A DNA stretch of 18,186 nt from an uncultured Prevotellaceae bacterium (GTDB lineage Bacteria; Bacteroidota; Bacteroidia; Bacteroidales; Bacteroidaceae): positions 1 through 18,186 of the forward strand of contig CAMPCG010000025.1 in assembly GCA_946644025.1 (NCBI GenBank). The letters run 5' to 3'. Shown here one piece after another: positions 9,876 to 18,104 of this stretch. The number at the start of each line of letters is the position of its first letter. Position 1 is the stretch's first letter. A program made the position numbers and the translations under genes. Under the pieces are notes generated by a model. The model saw only the letters and a program-made list of their open reading frames with translations, was not told the origin of the DNA and searched no databases.

Positions 9876-9892
9876 CCCCTGCTGAACAGGGG
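9876..9892 (+). promoter_or_regulatory. Small hairpin in the sprA leader
   Basis: CCCCTG (9876-9881) pairs with CAGGGG (9887-9892) around a CTGAA loop. It ends 30 bases before the preferred sprA start at 9923 and directly abuts the alternative ATG at 9893. In the mRNA it would sit near the translation initiation region. No promoter matching the Bacteroidota consensus is convincing in 9789-9875. Pairing is seen; regulatory function is a guess. Confidence 0.3.
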
Positions 9893-9922
9893 ATGCTCTG
9901 TTCGCTACATGGGGCTGAGAGT

Positions 9923-12900
9923 ATGAAGCGCTACGCGTACATATTATTCTTCCTGCTGGGCATCACCGCTCTTGCCATGCCCCCGCAGGATGACGTTACA
10001 CGGACTGGTGGCAGGCCCGCGCAGCGCAGCCGCGCTGTGGGCGGCGGCGATGATGCTCCTGACCGTCAGGCTCGGGCAGCGCGGCCGCCACAGGGCGACC
10101 GACAGTCGACGGGTGGCCGTCCGGCGCTTGGGGCCCGACCGGCTCGCGGAGCCCAGGCCGACAGCGCGAAGACGCAGCCCAAGGCGCAGCCGAAGGCACA
10201 GCCGCGCTCGCTGAAGGTGGAGGACGACACCATTCCCGACTCGCTGCTCCACGCCCGATGGCGCATACAGCCCACGGTGCCCATACTCTACCACGACCTC
10301 GACTCCAGCGCCCTCGACCTGCGTATGCCCGAGAACATACGCCAGGAGGCCGTATACAACGACTCGCTCAACCTCTACTTCGTGGGCTCCATACTCGGCA
10401 GCCAGTCTACGGGCGGCAACGCCAAGGGTGGCTCGGCGGCCATAGGCAGCAACTACCTGGGCGCACCCATCGTGATGACGCCCGAGGAGTATATGCTCTG
10501 GAGCGAGCGCCGCGCACGCTCGCAGTACTTCCGGCAGAAAGACATGGAGAACGTCAAGGCCAAGGGCGAGAACAAGTTCGACTTCGCCGACATGCAGTTC
10601 GACCTGGGCCCGGCCGAGAAAATCTTCGGACCCGGCGGCGTGCGCGTCAAGACGCAGGGAACGGCTGAGCTGAAGGTGGGCGCCACGCTGAAGAACATTG
10701 ACAACCCCTCGCTGCCCATCAACAACCGCAAGACCACGTCGTTCGACTTCGACGAGAAAATCAACCTCTCGGTCAACGGAAAGGTGGGCGACAAGGTGAA
10801 CATGAACCTGAACTACAACACCGACGCCACCTTCGACTTCGACACGAAGAACCTCAAGCTGAAGTACGACGGCAAGGAAGACGAGATGGTGAAGCTGGTA
10901 GAGGCCGGCAACGTCACCTTCCCCTCGAACAACTCGCTGGTACACGGTGCCTCGTCGCTCTTCGGCATCAGGACCGACTGGCAGTTTGGCAAGCTCAAGC
11001 TGCAGACCGTCATATCGCAGAAGAAGTCCACGTCGAAGAGCGTCTCCTCGCGCGGAGGAACGCAGACCATGCCCTTCGAGATTGACGTGGCCGACTACGA
11101 GGAGAACCGACACTTCTTCCTCTCACACTTCTTCCGCGAAATCTACGACCAGGCCATGTCTTCGCTGCCCAACATCACCACCGGCGTACACATCAACCGC
11201 GTAGAGGTGTGGGTGACCAACAAGACGGGCACCACGTCGAACTCGCGCAACCTCTTCGCCTTCTCAGACCTGGGCGAGAACCGACGCATCAAGAACACCG
11301 CCCGCTGGTCGCCAACGGGCATGAACGTGCCGTCGAACCTGGCCAACGACGAGTACTCCACGCTCGTCTCCGTCATTGACACCGCCTCGCGCTCGGTGGA
11401 GGCCGTCACCGCCGAGCTGGAGTCGTGGGACCGCTTCGAGGGCGGCGAAGACTACGAGAAGCTGTCCAGCGCCAGGCTGCTCAGCTCGACAGAGTACACC
11501 GTGAACGCGGGCCTGGGATTCATCTCGCTGAAGACCGGACTGCAGACCGACCAGGTGCTGGCCGTGGCCTACGAGTATACCTACGGCGGACGCACCTACC
11601 AGGTGGGAGAGTTCGCCACCGACATGACCAACACCAACCACTGCCTCTTCGTCAAGGCGCTCAAGAACACCAGCAACAACCCACAGCAGGCCAACTGGGA
11701 CCTGATGATGAAGAACGTCTACTACCTCGCCTCGAGCGTGGAGCAGACGGCTTTCCGCATGGACATCAAGTACCAGAGCGACACCACCGGCACATACCTC
11801 ACCTACCTGCCCGAGGAGAAGCTCAAGAGCATCACGCTGCTGAAGATGATGGGTCTGGACCGACTCGACGCCAACATGAAGCCCCACGCCAACGGACAGT
11901 TCGACTACGTCAACGGCTACACCGTCAGCAGCGGACGCATCTTCCTCCCCTCGGCAGAGCCCTTCGGCAGCTACCTGAGGCGATACCTCGAGAGCCAGGG
12001 CATGGGTCACGTGGCCGACACCTACTGCTTCGACGAGCTCTATGACTCGACAAAGACCGTGGCGCGACAGATTGCAGAGAAAGACAAGTTCCTGCTCACG
12101 GGTCAGTTCAAGGGAACGTCGGCCAACGTCATCTCGCTCAACGCCTTCAACGTGCCGCGAGGCTCCGTCAAGGTCACGGCCGGAGGCGTAGAGCTGCAGG
12201 AGGGCAGCGACTACAGCGTGGACTACTCGGCGGGAGAGGTCACCATCCTCAACCAGAGCATACTCGACGCCGGCACCAGCGTGCAGGCATCCTACGAGGA
12301 CAACACCCAGTACGGCATGCAGCGAAAGACCATGTTCGGACTGAACTGGGAGTACGACTTCAACAAGAACTTCACCCTCGGCGGAACCATCATGCACCTC
12401 TCCGAACAGGCCATGACCACCAAGGTCACCATGGGCGAGGAGCCCCTCAACAACACCATCTGGGGCCTCAACGTGAACTGGAAGCAGGAGTCGCAGTGGC
12501 TCACCAACATGCTCGACAAGCTGCCCCTGCTGCACTGCACGCAGCCATCGTCGCTCACCTTCACCGGAGAGTTTGCACAGCTCATAGCAGGAAAGGCCAG
12601 CGGCACACAGGACAACGCCTCCTACCTCGACGACTTCGAGAGCGCCAAGGACCTCTACGACGTCAGCGACCCCAAGGCGTGGGTGCTATCGTCGGTGCCA
12701 CCCATGTTCCCCGACTACAACGACAAGACGAGCGTCAAGTCGGGCTACGACCGCGCCCGGCTGGCATGGTACAGCGTGGACCCCATCTTCACCCGACGCT
12801 CGTCGAGCCTCACGCCCTCACACATCAAGAGCGACCTGGAGCAGCTCTCCAACCACTACGTGCGCGAGGTCTACGTGCGCGAGCTATACCCCAACCGCCA

Positions 12901-15900
12901 GCAGTCGACCTACAGCGGAGCCACCTCCACACTGCCCGTGCTCAACCTGGCCTACTACCCCACCGAGCGAGGACCCTACAACCTCACCACGCGACTCAAC
13001 GCCGACGGCTCACTGCAAGACCCGGCATCGAAGTGGGGAGGCATGATGCGACGGCTGGAGACCACCGACTTCGAGCAGTCTAACATAGAGTATGTGGAGT
13101 TCTGGCTGCTCGACCCCTTCATCTACACCCGCAAGGAAGGCACAGCGTCGCGCCACAGTGGAGAGCTGTACATCAACCTGGGCGAAGTCAGCGAGGACGT
13201 GCTGCGCGACGGAAAGAAGTTCTACGAGAGCGGTATGCCCGTCGACGGCACCAGCAGCTTCGAGACCACACAGTGGGGAAAGATTCCACGCCAGGCCACA
13301 GAGACTTACGCCTTCGCAACCACCGCCGGCTCGCGCGAGCTGCAGGACGTGGGACTCAACGGACTCACCGACACCGAGGAGCAGACCTACGGAGCCTACG
13401 CCGAATGGCTCAACCAGGTGAGCGGCATCGTCACCGACAACGACAGCCTGCTCGAGGCATGGCGAGCAGACCCCGCCAACGACAACTACCACTACTACCG
13501 AGGCTCGGACTACGACGCAGAGCAGAAGAGCATCATGGACCGATACAAGCTCATCAACAACCCGCAGGGAAACTCGCCCTCAAGCGACAACCAGACCGAG
13601 ACCTACGACACCAGCTACAAGACAGGACCCGACGTAGAGGACATCAACCAGGACTACACCCTCAACGAGTACGAGCGATTCTACCAGTACCGCGTGCCCA
13701 TCAGCGACGAAGAGCTGCAGGCCTACAACCGCGGGCAGAAGGGCGAGCACTCATACATCGTAGACCACCGCGACTACAACGCCAAGCTGCGCAACGGCGA
13801 CAGCATCACCGTGCGGTGGTACCAGTACCGCATACCCCTGGCCAAGTACGACTCGAAGTTCGGCAGCATCAACGACTTCACCTCCATCCGCTTCATGCGT
13901 ATGTTCCTCACGGGCTTCGACGAGGACATCGTCCTGCGTTTCGGCTCGCTCGACCTGGTGCGCGGCACCTGGCGACAGTATAAGCAGAACCTGCAGACCA
14001 GCGCCGGAGCCGAGACGGGAACGCTCGAGATGAGCGCCGTCAACGTGGAGGAGAACACCGAGCGACAGCCAGTGGCCTACGTCTTGCCGCCGGGCATCAC
14101 ACGCGTGAGCGACCCCAACCAGCCTCAGCTCACCGAGGAGAACGAGCAGTCGCTGTGCCTCATCGTGAAGAACCTCTCGCAGAACGAGTCGAAGGCCGTA
14201 TACAAGAACACCAACCTGAACCTCCGGCAGTACAACCACCTGCAGATGTTCGTACACGCCAACCACCTCGTGCCCAACAGCACTCAGCTCGAAGACAACC
14301 AGCTGGCAGTCTTCATACGTCTGGGTAGCGACTACAAGGGCAACTACTACGAGTACCTCATCCCCCTGAAGCTCACGCCCGAGGGCCGCTACCGCTGGAA
14401 CGTGCAGTCGGACCGACCACTCGTGTGGCCCGAGGAGAACATGGTCGACATAGACCTCAGCATCTTCACCGACCTGAAGAAGAAGCGCAACCTGGCCCGC
14501 GCCGACGGCTCGGCCAGCTACACATCGCTCTTCACCGACTACGACCCCAACAAGCCCAACAACAGGATAAGCATCATGGGTAACCCCTCGCTGGGCGAGG
14601 TGAAGACCATGATTATCGGCGTGCGCAACCTGAGCAACACGCTCAAGAGCGGCGAGGTGTGGGTCAACGAGCTGCGACTGCAAGACCCCGTCATCGACGG
14701 CGGATGGGCAGCGTCGGGAGCCATGGCCCTGAAGCTGAGCGACATCGGCACCGTCAACGTCAGCGGACGATACAAGACCGACGGATTCGGCGGACTGGAG
14801 GAGACCGTCCTACAGCGCTCCACGGAGACGCAGAAGTCATACGCCATCACCGCCAACATTGAGCTCGGAAAGTTCTTCCCCGACAAGGCAAAGGTCAGCG
14901 CACCGCTATACTACACCTACAGCAAGGAAATCGTCAGCCCCAAGTACAACCCACTGGACACCGACATGGAGCTGGACGACGCTCTCGACAACGCGCCCAC
15001 CAAGCAGGAGCGTGACAGCATAGAGAGCATAGCGGTGACGAAGCGCATCAGCAGCAACTTCTCGCTCTCGAACATGCGCGTGGACATCAAGAACAAGAAG
15101 TTCCCGCTGCCCATCGACCCCGCCAACTTCTCTTTCACCTACGCCCACTCACACTCGCACAACACCGGACAGACCACCGTCTACGACAACCGCGACGACT
15201 GGAAGGGCATCATCAACTATGCCTACTCGCCCGTCTACAAGACCTGGGAGCCATTCAACAAGACGAAGAAGGCCGACGCCTCACAGCGTAACGCCAGAAA
15301 CAACCGCAACCAGCGCACACAGCAGTCGCAGTCGAAGTCGGGAGGCAGCAAGTGGGCACAGCTGGGGCAGGCCATCGGCATCAACTACCTGCCGCAGAGC
15401 CTCTCCATCAACAGCGAGTGGCACCGCACCTACTCGGAGCTGCAGGAGCGCGACCTGCAGAACACCGAGAACCCCTCGCTGCCCATCACCTTCTCAGAGC
15501 AGTTCCTGTGGAACCGCGAGCTCCAGCTGCGATGGGACTTCACCAAGAACCTCCACATGAGCTTCTCCTCGGCCACACGAGCCGAGATTGAGGAGCCCTA
15601 CACCCCCATCAACAAAGACCTGTACCCCGACGCCTACGAGGCATGGAAAGACTCCGTGTGGTCCAGCCTGAAGCACTGGGGAACACCGCTCGACTACCAC
15701 CAGAACTTCTCCGCTTCCTACCAGCCGCCGCTCGAGAAGATTCCGTTCCTGGACTGGCTCAAGGCCGACGCCAAGTACACCTCGACGTACTCCTGGCAGC
15801 GCGGTACAGAGCTCGACGACGGCACATCGCTGGGCAACACCATTGCCAACAACCGCACCATCGACGTCAACGGAACCGTCAACCTGGAGACGCTCTACAA

Positions 15901-18055
15901 CCACTTCCCCTTCCTGAAGAAGACCAACGAGCGATTCAAGAAGCAGGCCTCAAGCCAGAAGAACCAAAAGAACCAGAAAAACCAGAAGAACCAGAAAGCC
16001 AAGGCCACCACTCCCGACGCGTCAGCGTCGGGTGCCACCACCGACAAGGACAAGCAGAAGGAGGCCAAGGAGCTGCCCAAGAACAAGAACACCTTCCAGA
16101 AGGAGCTAACCCTCTACCCCGACTCGGCCATCGAGGTGCAGCACGGCAAGAAGTCGCGCCGACTGCTCCTCTCGGCCAAGAACAAGGACGGCAAGCAGGT
16201 GAAGGTGAAGTGGAAGGTCATCGACGACAACAAAATCAAGGTATGGTACGTCGCCCCCAAGCCTCCCAAGGACAAGAAGGACAAGAAGAAGAAGTCCACC
16301 GAGGCCACCATTCCCGACGCGTCAGCGTCGGGCGCCCTCGCCGACAGCCTCGCCGCCGACAGCCTCAAGACCGCCCTCGCCGCCGCCGACAGCCTCGCCA
16401 CCATTCCCGACGCGTCAGCGTCGGGTGCCCTCGCCGGCAGCCTGAAGTCCAAAGACGCCCCGTCGCCTAAGGGCAACTCGCAATCGTCCATCGCCGAAGC
16501 CGGACCACTCGAAATCAAGCTCTCCGTCACACCGAAGGAGCCGCTGGAGAACAAGACGTGGTACAACGTGGCACAGCACGCGGCACGAGTCCTGATGATG
16601 GTGCGCAACGTCAACATCTCCTACCGCAACCAGCGCAACATGACCCTCCCGGGATTCACACCCAACGTGGGCGACATGTTCGGACAGCGCACCGGAGGCG
16701 TCATGGCCCCCGGACTGGGATTCGCCTTCGGACTGACCGGCGACGACTTCATCGACAAGGCACAGGACAACGGATGGCTGCTGGGCTACGACCCCAACGA
16801 CAGCACCGCCGTGCGCAACACATCGGCAGCCGCCACATCGGCCACAGAAGACCTACAGATACGCGCCACCCTCGAACCCATACGCGACCTGAAGATAGAC
16901 CTCAACGCATCGCGCACCACCAGCCAGACGCGCTCCGTGCAGTTCATGTACGACGGCTCGCCTACCACCTACGGCGGCTCGTTCAACATGACCACCATCT
17001 CCATTAGCAGCGCACTCGAGGGAATGGGCGACGCCAACGACGGCTACCACTCCGCCACCTTCGACCGCTTCTGCGCCAGCATCAACGGCTTCCGCGACCG
17101 TGTGCAGGCCCAATACCCCACGGCCGAGCAGGCACGCAACAACCCCAACGCCATCACCAACGCCAACCCCATAGACCCCTACTCGGCCGACGTGCTCATA
17201 CCCGCATTCCTCGACACCTACACACTCGGGGCTGGCTCCTCGCTCGACATCTTCCCGGCACTCACCCGACTGCTCCCCAACTGGACCTTCAAGTACTCGG
17301 GACTCTCAAAGCTGCCCTGGATACGCGACCACTTCAAGAGCTTCAACATCAACCACAGCTACAAGAGCGTCTACGCCACCAACGCCTACGCCAGCTACAG
17401 CTCGTGGGTGGCCTTCAACGGCGACCTGGGCTACGTACAGGCGGCCGACGGCAGCTACACGCCATCGTCGCGCTACAACATCTCCACCGTCAGCATCACA
17501 GAGTCGTTCTCACCACTGCTCGGCGTCGACATGACCTTCAACAACAACCTCACCGCCAAGGTCGAGTACAAGACCACACGCGGACTCAACCTCTCCATGA
17601 CCAGCGTCCAGATTAACGAGGCGCTGTCCAAGGACTGGGTCATCGGGCTGGGCTACAAGATTAACGACATCAAGCTCTTCGGCTCGGGAAACAGCCGCAA
17701 GGCAAAGGGCAGCAAGAAGGGCAAGGGCAACAACGACGAACAGGCATCGTCCAACAGCCGTTCCACATCGGCTAACAACAAGAAGGGCATCAACCAGGAC
17801 CTCAACATGCGCGTGGACTTCTCCCTGCGCAAGCAGGCCGCCATCACCCGCGACATTCGCACAGGAGTATCATCGGCCAGCAGCGGCAACTCAGCACTCA
17901 AAATCTCGCTACGCGCCGACTACACCCTCTCACGCTTCCTCACCCTCACCGCCTACTACGACCGGCAGACCAACACACCGCTGCTCTCCTCCAGCAGCTA
18001 TCCCACCACCACCCACGACTTCGGATTCTCCCTGCGCTTCTCGCTCACCCGATAG
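9923..18055 (+). CDS. sprA: SprA (Sov), T9SS outer-membrane translocon channel
   Basis: SprA forms the very large outer-membrane beta-barrel through which T9SS substrates leave the periplasm; it works with PorV and a plug protein. ATG 9923 is preferred over ATG 9893 because it begins directly with a signal peptide (MKRYAYILFFLLGITALA, cleavage near residue 18), while the upstream start adds MLCSLHGAES. A GC-rich, Arg/Ala/Pro/Gly-rich tract follows (about 20-85). SprA_N-type sequence begins near residue 238 (GGVRVKTQGTAELKVG), and a second such region lies near 800-910 with the YLDDFE motif. The family motif EVWVNELRL is near 1577. A lysine-rich segment (about 2005-2185) holds tandem KNQ units and three PDASASG copies around a conserved block. 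Near 2250-2290 and 2340-2365 come GLGFAFGLTG-type and VQFMYDGSPTTYGG sequences typical of the family, and the protein ends in barrel strands closing with FGFSLRFSLTR. At about 2710 residues it exceeds the ~2400-2500 of Flavobacterium SprA and Porphyromonas Sov; the linker insertions may explain part of this. Confidence 0.96.
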   Translation: MKRYAYILFFLLGITALAMPPQDDVTRTGGRPAQRSRAVGGGDDAPDRQARAARPPQGDRQSTGGRPALGARPARGAQADSAKTQPKAQPKAQPRSLKVEDDTIPDSLLHARWRIQPTVPILYHDLDSSALDLRMPENIRQEAVYNDSLNLYFVGSILGSQSTGGNAKGGSAAIGSNYLGAPIVMTPEEYMLWSERRARSQYFRQKDMENVKAKGENKFDFADMQFDLGPAEKIFGPGGVRVKTQGTAELKVGATLKNIDNPSLPINNRKTTSFDFDEKINLSVNGKVGDKVNMNLNYNTDATFDFDTKNLKLKYDGKEDEMVKLVEAGNVTFPSNNSLVHGASSLFGIRTDWQFGKLKLQTVISQKKSTSKSVSSRGGTQTMPFEIDVADYEENRHFFLSHFFREIYDQAMSSLPNITTGVHINRVEVWVTNKTGTTSNSRNLFAFSDLGENRRIKNTARWSPTGMNVPSNLANDEYSTLVSVIDTASRSVEAVTAELESWDRFEGGEDYEKLSSARLLSSTEYTVNAGLGFISLKTGLQTDQVLAVAYEYTYGGRTYQVGEFATDMTNTNHCLFVKALKNTSNNPQQANWDLMMKNVYYLASSVEQTAFRMDIKYQSDTTGTYLTYLPEEKLKSITLLKMMGLDRLDANMKPHANGQFDYVNGYTVSSGRIFLPSAEPFGSYLRRYLESQGMGHVADTYCFDELYDSTKTVARQIAEKDKFLLTGQFKGTSANVISLNAFNVPRGSVKVTAGGVELQEGSDYSVDYSAGEVTILNQSILDAGTSVQASYEDNTQYGMQRKTMFGLNWEYDFNKNFTLGGTIMHLSEQAMTTKVTMGEEPLNNTIWGLNVNWKQESQWLTNMLDKLPLLHCTQPSSLTFTGEFAQLIAGKASGTQDNASYLDDFESAKDLYDVSDPKAWVLSSVPPMFPDYNDKTSVKSGYDRARLAWYSVDPIFTRRSSSLTPSHIKSDLEQLSNHYVREVYVRELYPNRQQSTYSGATSTLPVLNLAYYPTERGPYNLTTRLNADGSLQDPASKWGGMMRRLETTDFEQSNIEYVEFWLLDPFIYTRKEGTASRHSGELYINLGEVSEDVLRDGKKFYESGMPVDGTSSFETTQWGKIPRQATETYAFATTAGSRELQDVGLNGLTDTEEQTYGAYAEWLNQVSGIVTDNDSLLEAWRADPANDNYHYYRGSDYDAEQKSIMDRYKLINNPQGNSPSSDNQTETYDTSYKTGPDVEDINQDYTLNEYERFYQYRVPISDEELQAYNRGQKGEHSYIVDHRDYNAKLRNGDSITVRWYQYRIPLAKYDSKFGSINDFTSIRFMRMFLTGFDEDIVLRFGSLDLVRGTWRQYKQNLQTSAGAETGTLEMSAVNVEENTERQPVAYVLPPGITRVSDPNQPQLTEENEQSLCLIVKNLSQNESKAVYKNTNLNLRQYNHLQMFVHANHLVPNSTQLEDNQLAVFIRLGSDYKGNYYEYLIPLKLTPEGRYRWNVQSDRPLVWPEENMVDIDLSIFTDLKKKRNLARADGSASYTSLFTDYDPNKPNNRISIMGNPSLGEVKTMIIGVRNLSNTLKSGEVWVNELRLQDPVIDGGWAASGAMALKLSDIGTVNVSGRYKTDGFGGLEETVLQRSTETQKSYAITANIELGKFFPDKAKVSAPLYYTYSKEIVSPKYNPLDTDMELDDALDNAPTKQERDSIESIAVTKRISSNFSLSNMRVDIKNKKFPLPIDPANFSFTYAHSHSHNTGQTTVYDNRDDWKGIINYAYSPVYKTWEPFNKTKKADASQRNARNNRNQRTQQSQSKSGGSKWAQLGQAIGINYLPQSLSINSEWHRTYSELQERDLQNTENPSLPITFSEQFLWNRELQLRWDFTKNLHMSFSSATRAEIEEPYTPINKDLYPDAYEAWKDSVWSSLKHWGTPLDYHQNFSASYQPPLEKIPFLDWLKADAKYTSTYSWQRGTELDDGTSLGNTIANNRTIDVNGTVNLETLYNHFPFLKKTNERFKKQASSQKNQKNQKNQKNQKAKATTPDASASGATTDKDKQKEAKELPKNKNTFQKELTLYPDSAIEVQHGKKSRRLLLSAKNKDGKQVKVKWKVIDDNKIKVWYVAPKPPKDKKDKKKKSTEATIPDASASGALADSLAADSLKTALAAADSLATIPDASASGALAGSLKSKDAPSPKGNSQSSIAEAGPLEIKLSVTPKEPLENKTWYNVAQHAARVLMMVRNVNISYRNQRNMTLPGFTPNVGDMFGQRTGGVMAPGLGFAFGLTGDDFIDKAQDNGWLLGYDPNDSTAVRNTSAAATSATEDLQIRATLEPIRDLKIDLNASRTTSQTRSVQFMYDGSPTTYGGSFNMTTISISSALEGMGDANDGYHSATFDRFCASINGFRDRVQAQYPTAEQARNNPNAITNANPIDPYSADVLIPAFLDTYTLGAGSSLDIFPALTRLLPNWTFKYSGLSKLPWIRDHFKSFNINHSYKSVYATNAYASYSSWVAFNGDLGYVQAADGSYTPSSRYNISTVSITESFSPLLGVDMTFNNNLTAKVEYKTTRGLNLSMTSVQINEALSKDWVIGLGYKINDIKLFGSGNSRKAKGSKKGKGNNDEQASSNSRSTSANNKKGINQDLNMRVDFSLRKQAAITRDIRTGVSSASSGNSALKISLRADYTLSRFLTLTAYYDRQTNTPLLSSSSYPTTTHDFGFSLRFSLTR
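9977..10177 (+). other. GC-rich Arg/Ala/Pro/Gly tract at the SprA N-terminus
   Basis: Just after the signal peptide the protein is low in complexity, with TGGRPA occurring twice (near residues 30 and 65) and many Arg, Ala, Gly and Pro residues. By hand count, bases 10021-10140 are about 75-80% GC, above the flanking sprA sequence. Several short hairpins can form here, for example CAGCGC/GCGCTG around 10027-10036. The mature SprA sequence recognisable from the family begins later, so this looks like a disordered, lineage-specific extension. Confidence 0.5.
15956..15997 (+). repeat. Tandem 9-base QKN-coding repeat in sprA
   Basis: Four consecutive 9-base units encode Gln-Lys-Asn, followed by a partial unit Gln-Lys (residues 2012-2025). 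The units differ only at synonymous third positions (CAG/CAA, AAG/AAA). Because the unit is a multiple of three, copy-number change would alter linker length without a frameshift. Confidence 0.85.
16013..16032. repeat. In-frame palindrome, copy 1 (PDASASG)
   Basis: The 20-mer CCCGACGCGTCAGCGTCGGG is a perfect hairpin: 8-bp arms CCCGACGC and GCGTCGGG around the loop GTCA. With the next base it encodes PDASASG at residues 2031-2037 of SprA. Similarity to the other copies extends to the flanks (GGCCACCA, then one variable base, T on the left; GYGCC on the right). The complementary strand reads PDADASG in the opposed frame. Confidence 0.9.
16313..16332. repeat. In-frame palindrome, copy 2 (PDASASG)
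   Basis: This is base-for-base identical to copy 1 over 20 bp and lies exactly 300 bp further on, in the same reading frame (residues 2131-2137). The left flank GCCACCATT is shared with copy 3. Confidence 0.9.
16340..16396 (+). repeat. ADSL-coding 12-base repeats in sprA
   Basis: GCCGACAGCCTC occurs exactly three times (16340-16351, 16355-16366, 16385-16396), each encoding Ala-Asp-Ser-Leu between palindrome copies 2 and 3. A diverged fourth copy (AGSL) starts near 16433 just after copy 3. This suggests local duplication within the linker. Confidence 0.75.
16406..16425. repeat. In-frame palindrome, copy 3 (PDASASG)
   Basis: This copy is identical to copies 1 and 2 over 20 bp, 93 bp after copy 2 and again in the same frame (residues 2162-2168). 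Copies 2 and 3 also share the flanking ATIPDASASGALA coding segment, so one of them probably arose by local duplication. Confidence 0.9.
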
Positions 18056-18059
18056 TCAA

Positions 18060-18100
18060 CCCCCCTCCCCCCAGAAAGCCCCACCCCCAGCCCCTCCCCC
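18060..18100 (-). other. G-quadruplex-forming tract between convergent genes
   Basis: On the + strand six runs of 4-6 C occur within 41 bases (18060-18065, 18067-18072, 18079-18082, 18084-18088, 18091-18094, 18096-18100). The - strand therefore carries six G-runs with loops of 1 to 6 bases, an ideal quadruplex pattern. It lies 4 bases after the sprA stop on one side and 4 bases past the stop of the - strand gene on the other. No ordinary stem-and-T-run terminator is visible here. Confidence 0.7.
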
Positions 18101-18104
18101 GTAG

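Noticed and set aside
9893..9922. Upstream ATG as the sprA start
   Set aside because: It would place ten residues (MLCSLHGAES) before a signal peptide that starts well at 9923, and it directly abuts a hairpin.
9944..11113. 389-codon open frame on the - strand opposite the sprA N-terminus
   Set aside because: It is an antisense shadow; the sense frame carries a signal peptide and SprA_N-type sequence.
11264..12535. 423-codon open frame on the - strand opposite sprA
   Set aside because: It lies fully within conserved SprA sequence, has the same Val/His/Gly-rich shadow composition and no identifiable motif.
15956..15997. Tandem repeat as a phase-variation switch
   Set aside because: The unit is 9 bases, so gain or loss keeps the frame and cannot switch the gene on and off.
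16013..16425. The three palindromes as a CRISPR array
   Set aside because: There are only three 20-bp units with spacings of 300 and 93 bp, in frame inside a gene, and no cas genes are present.
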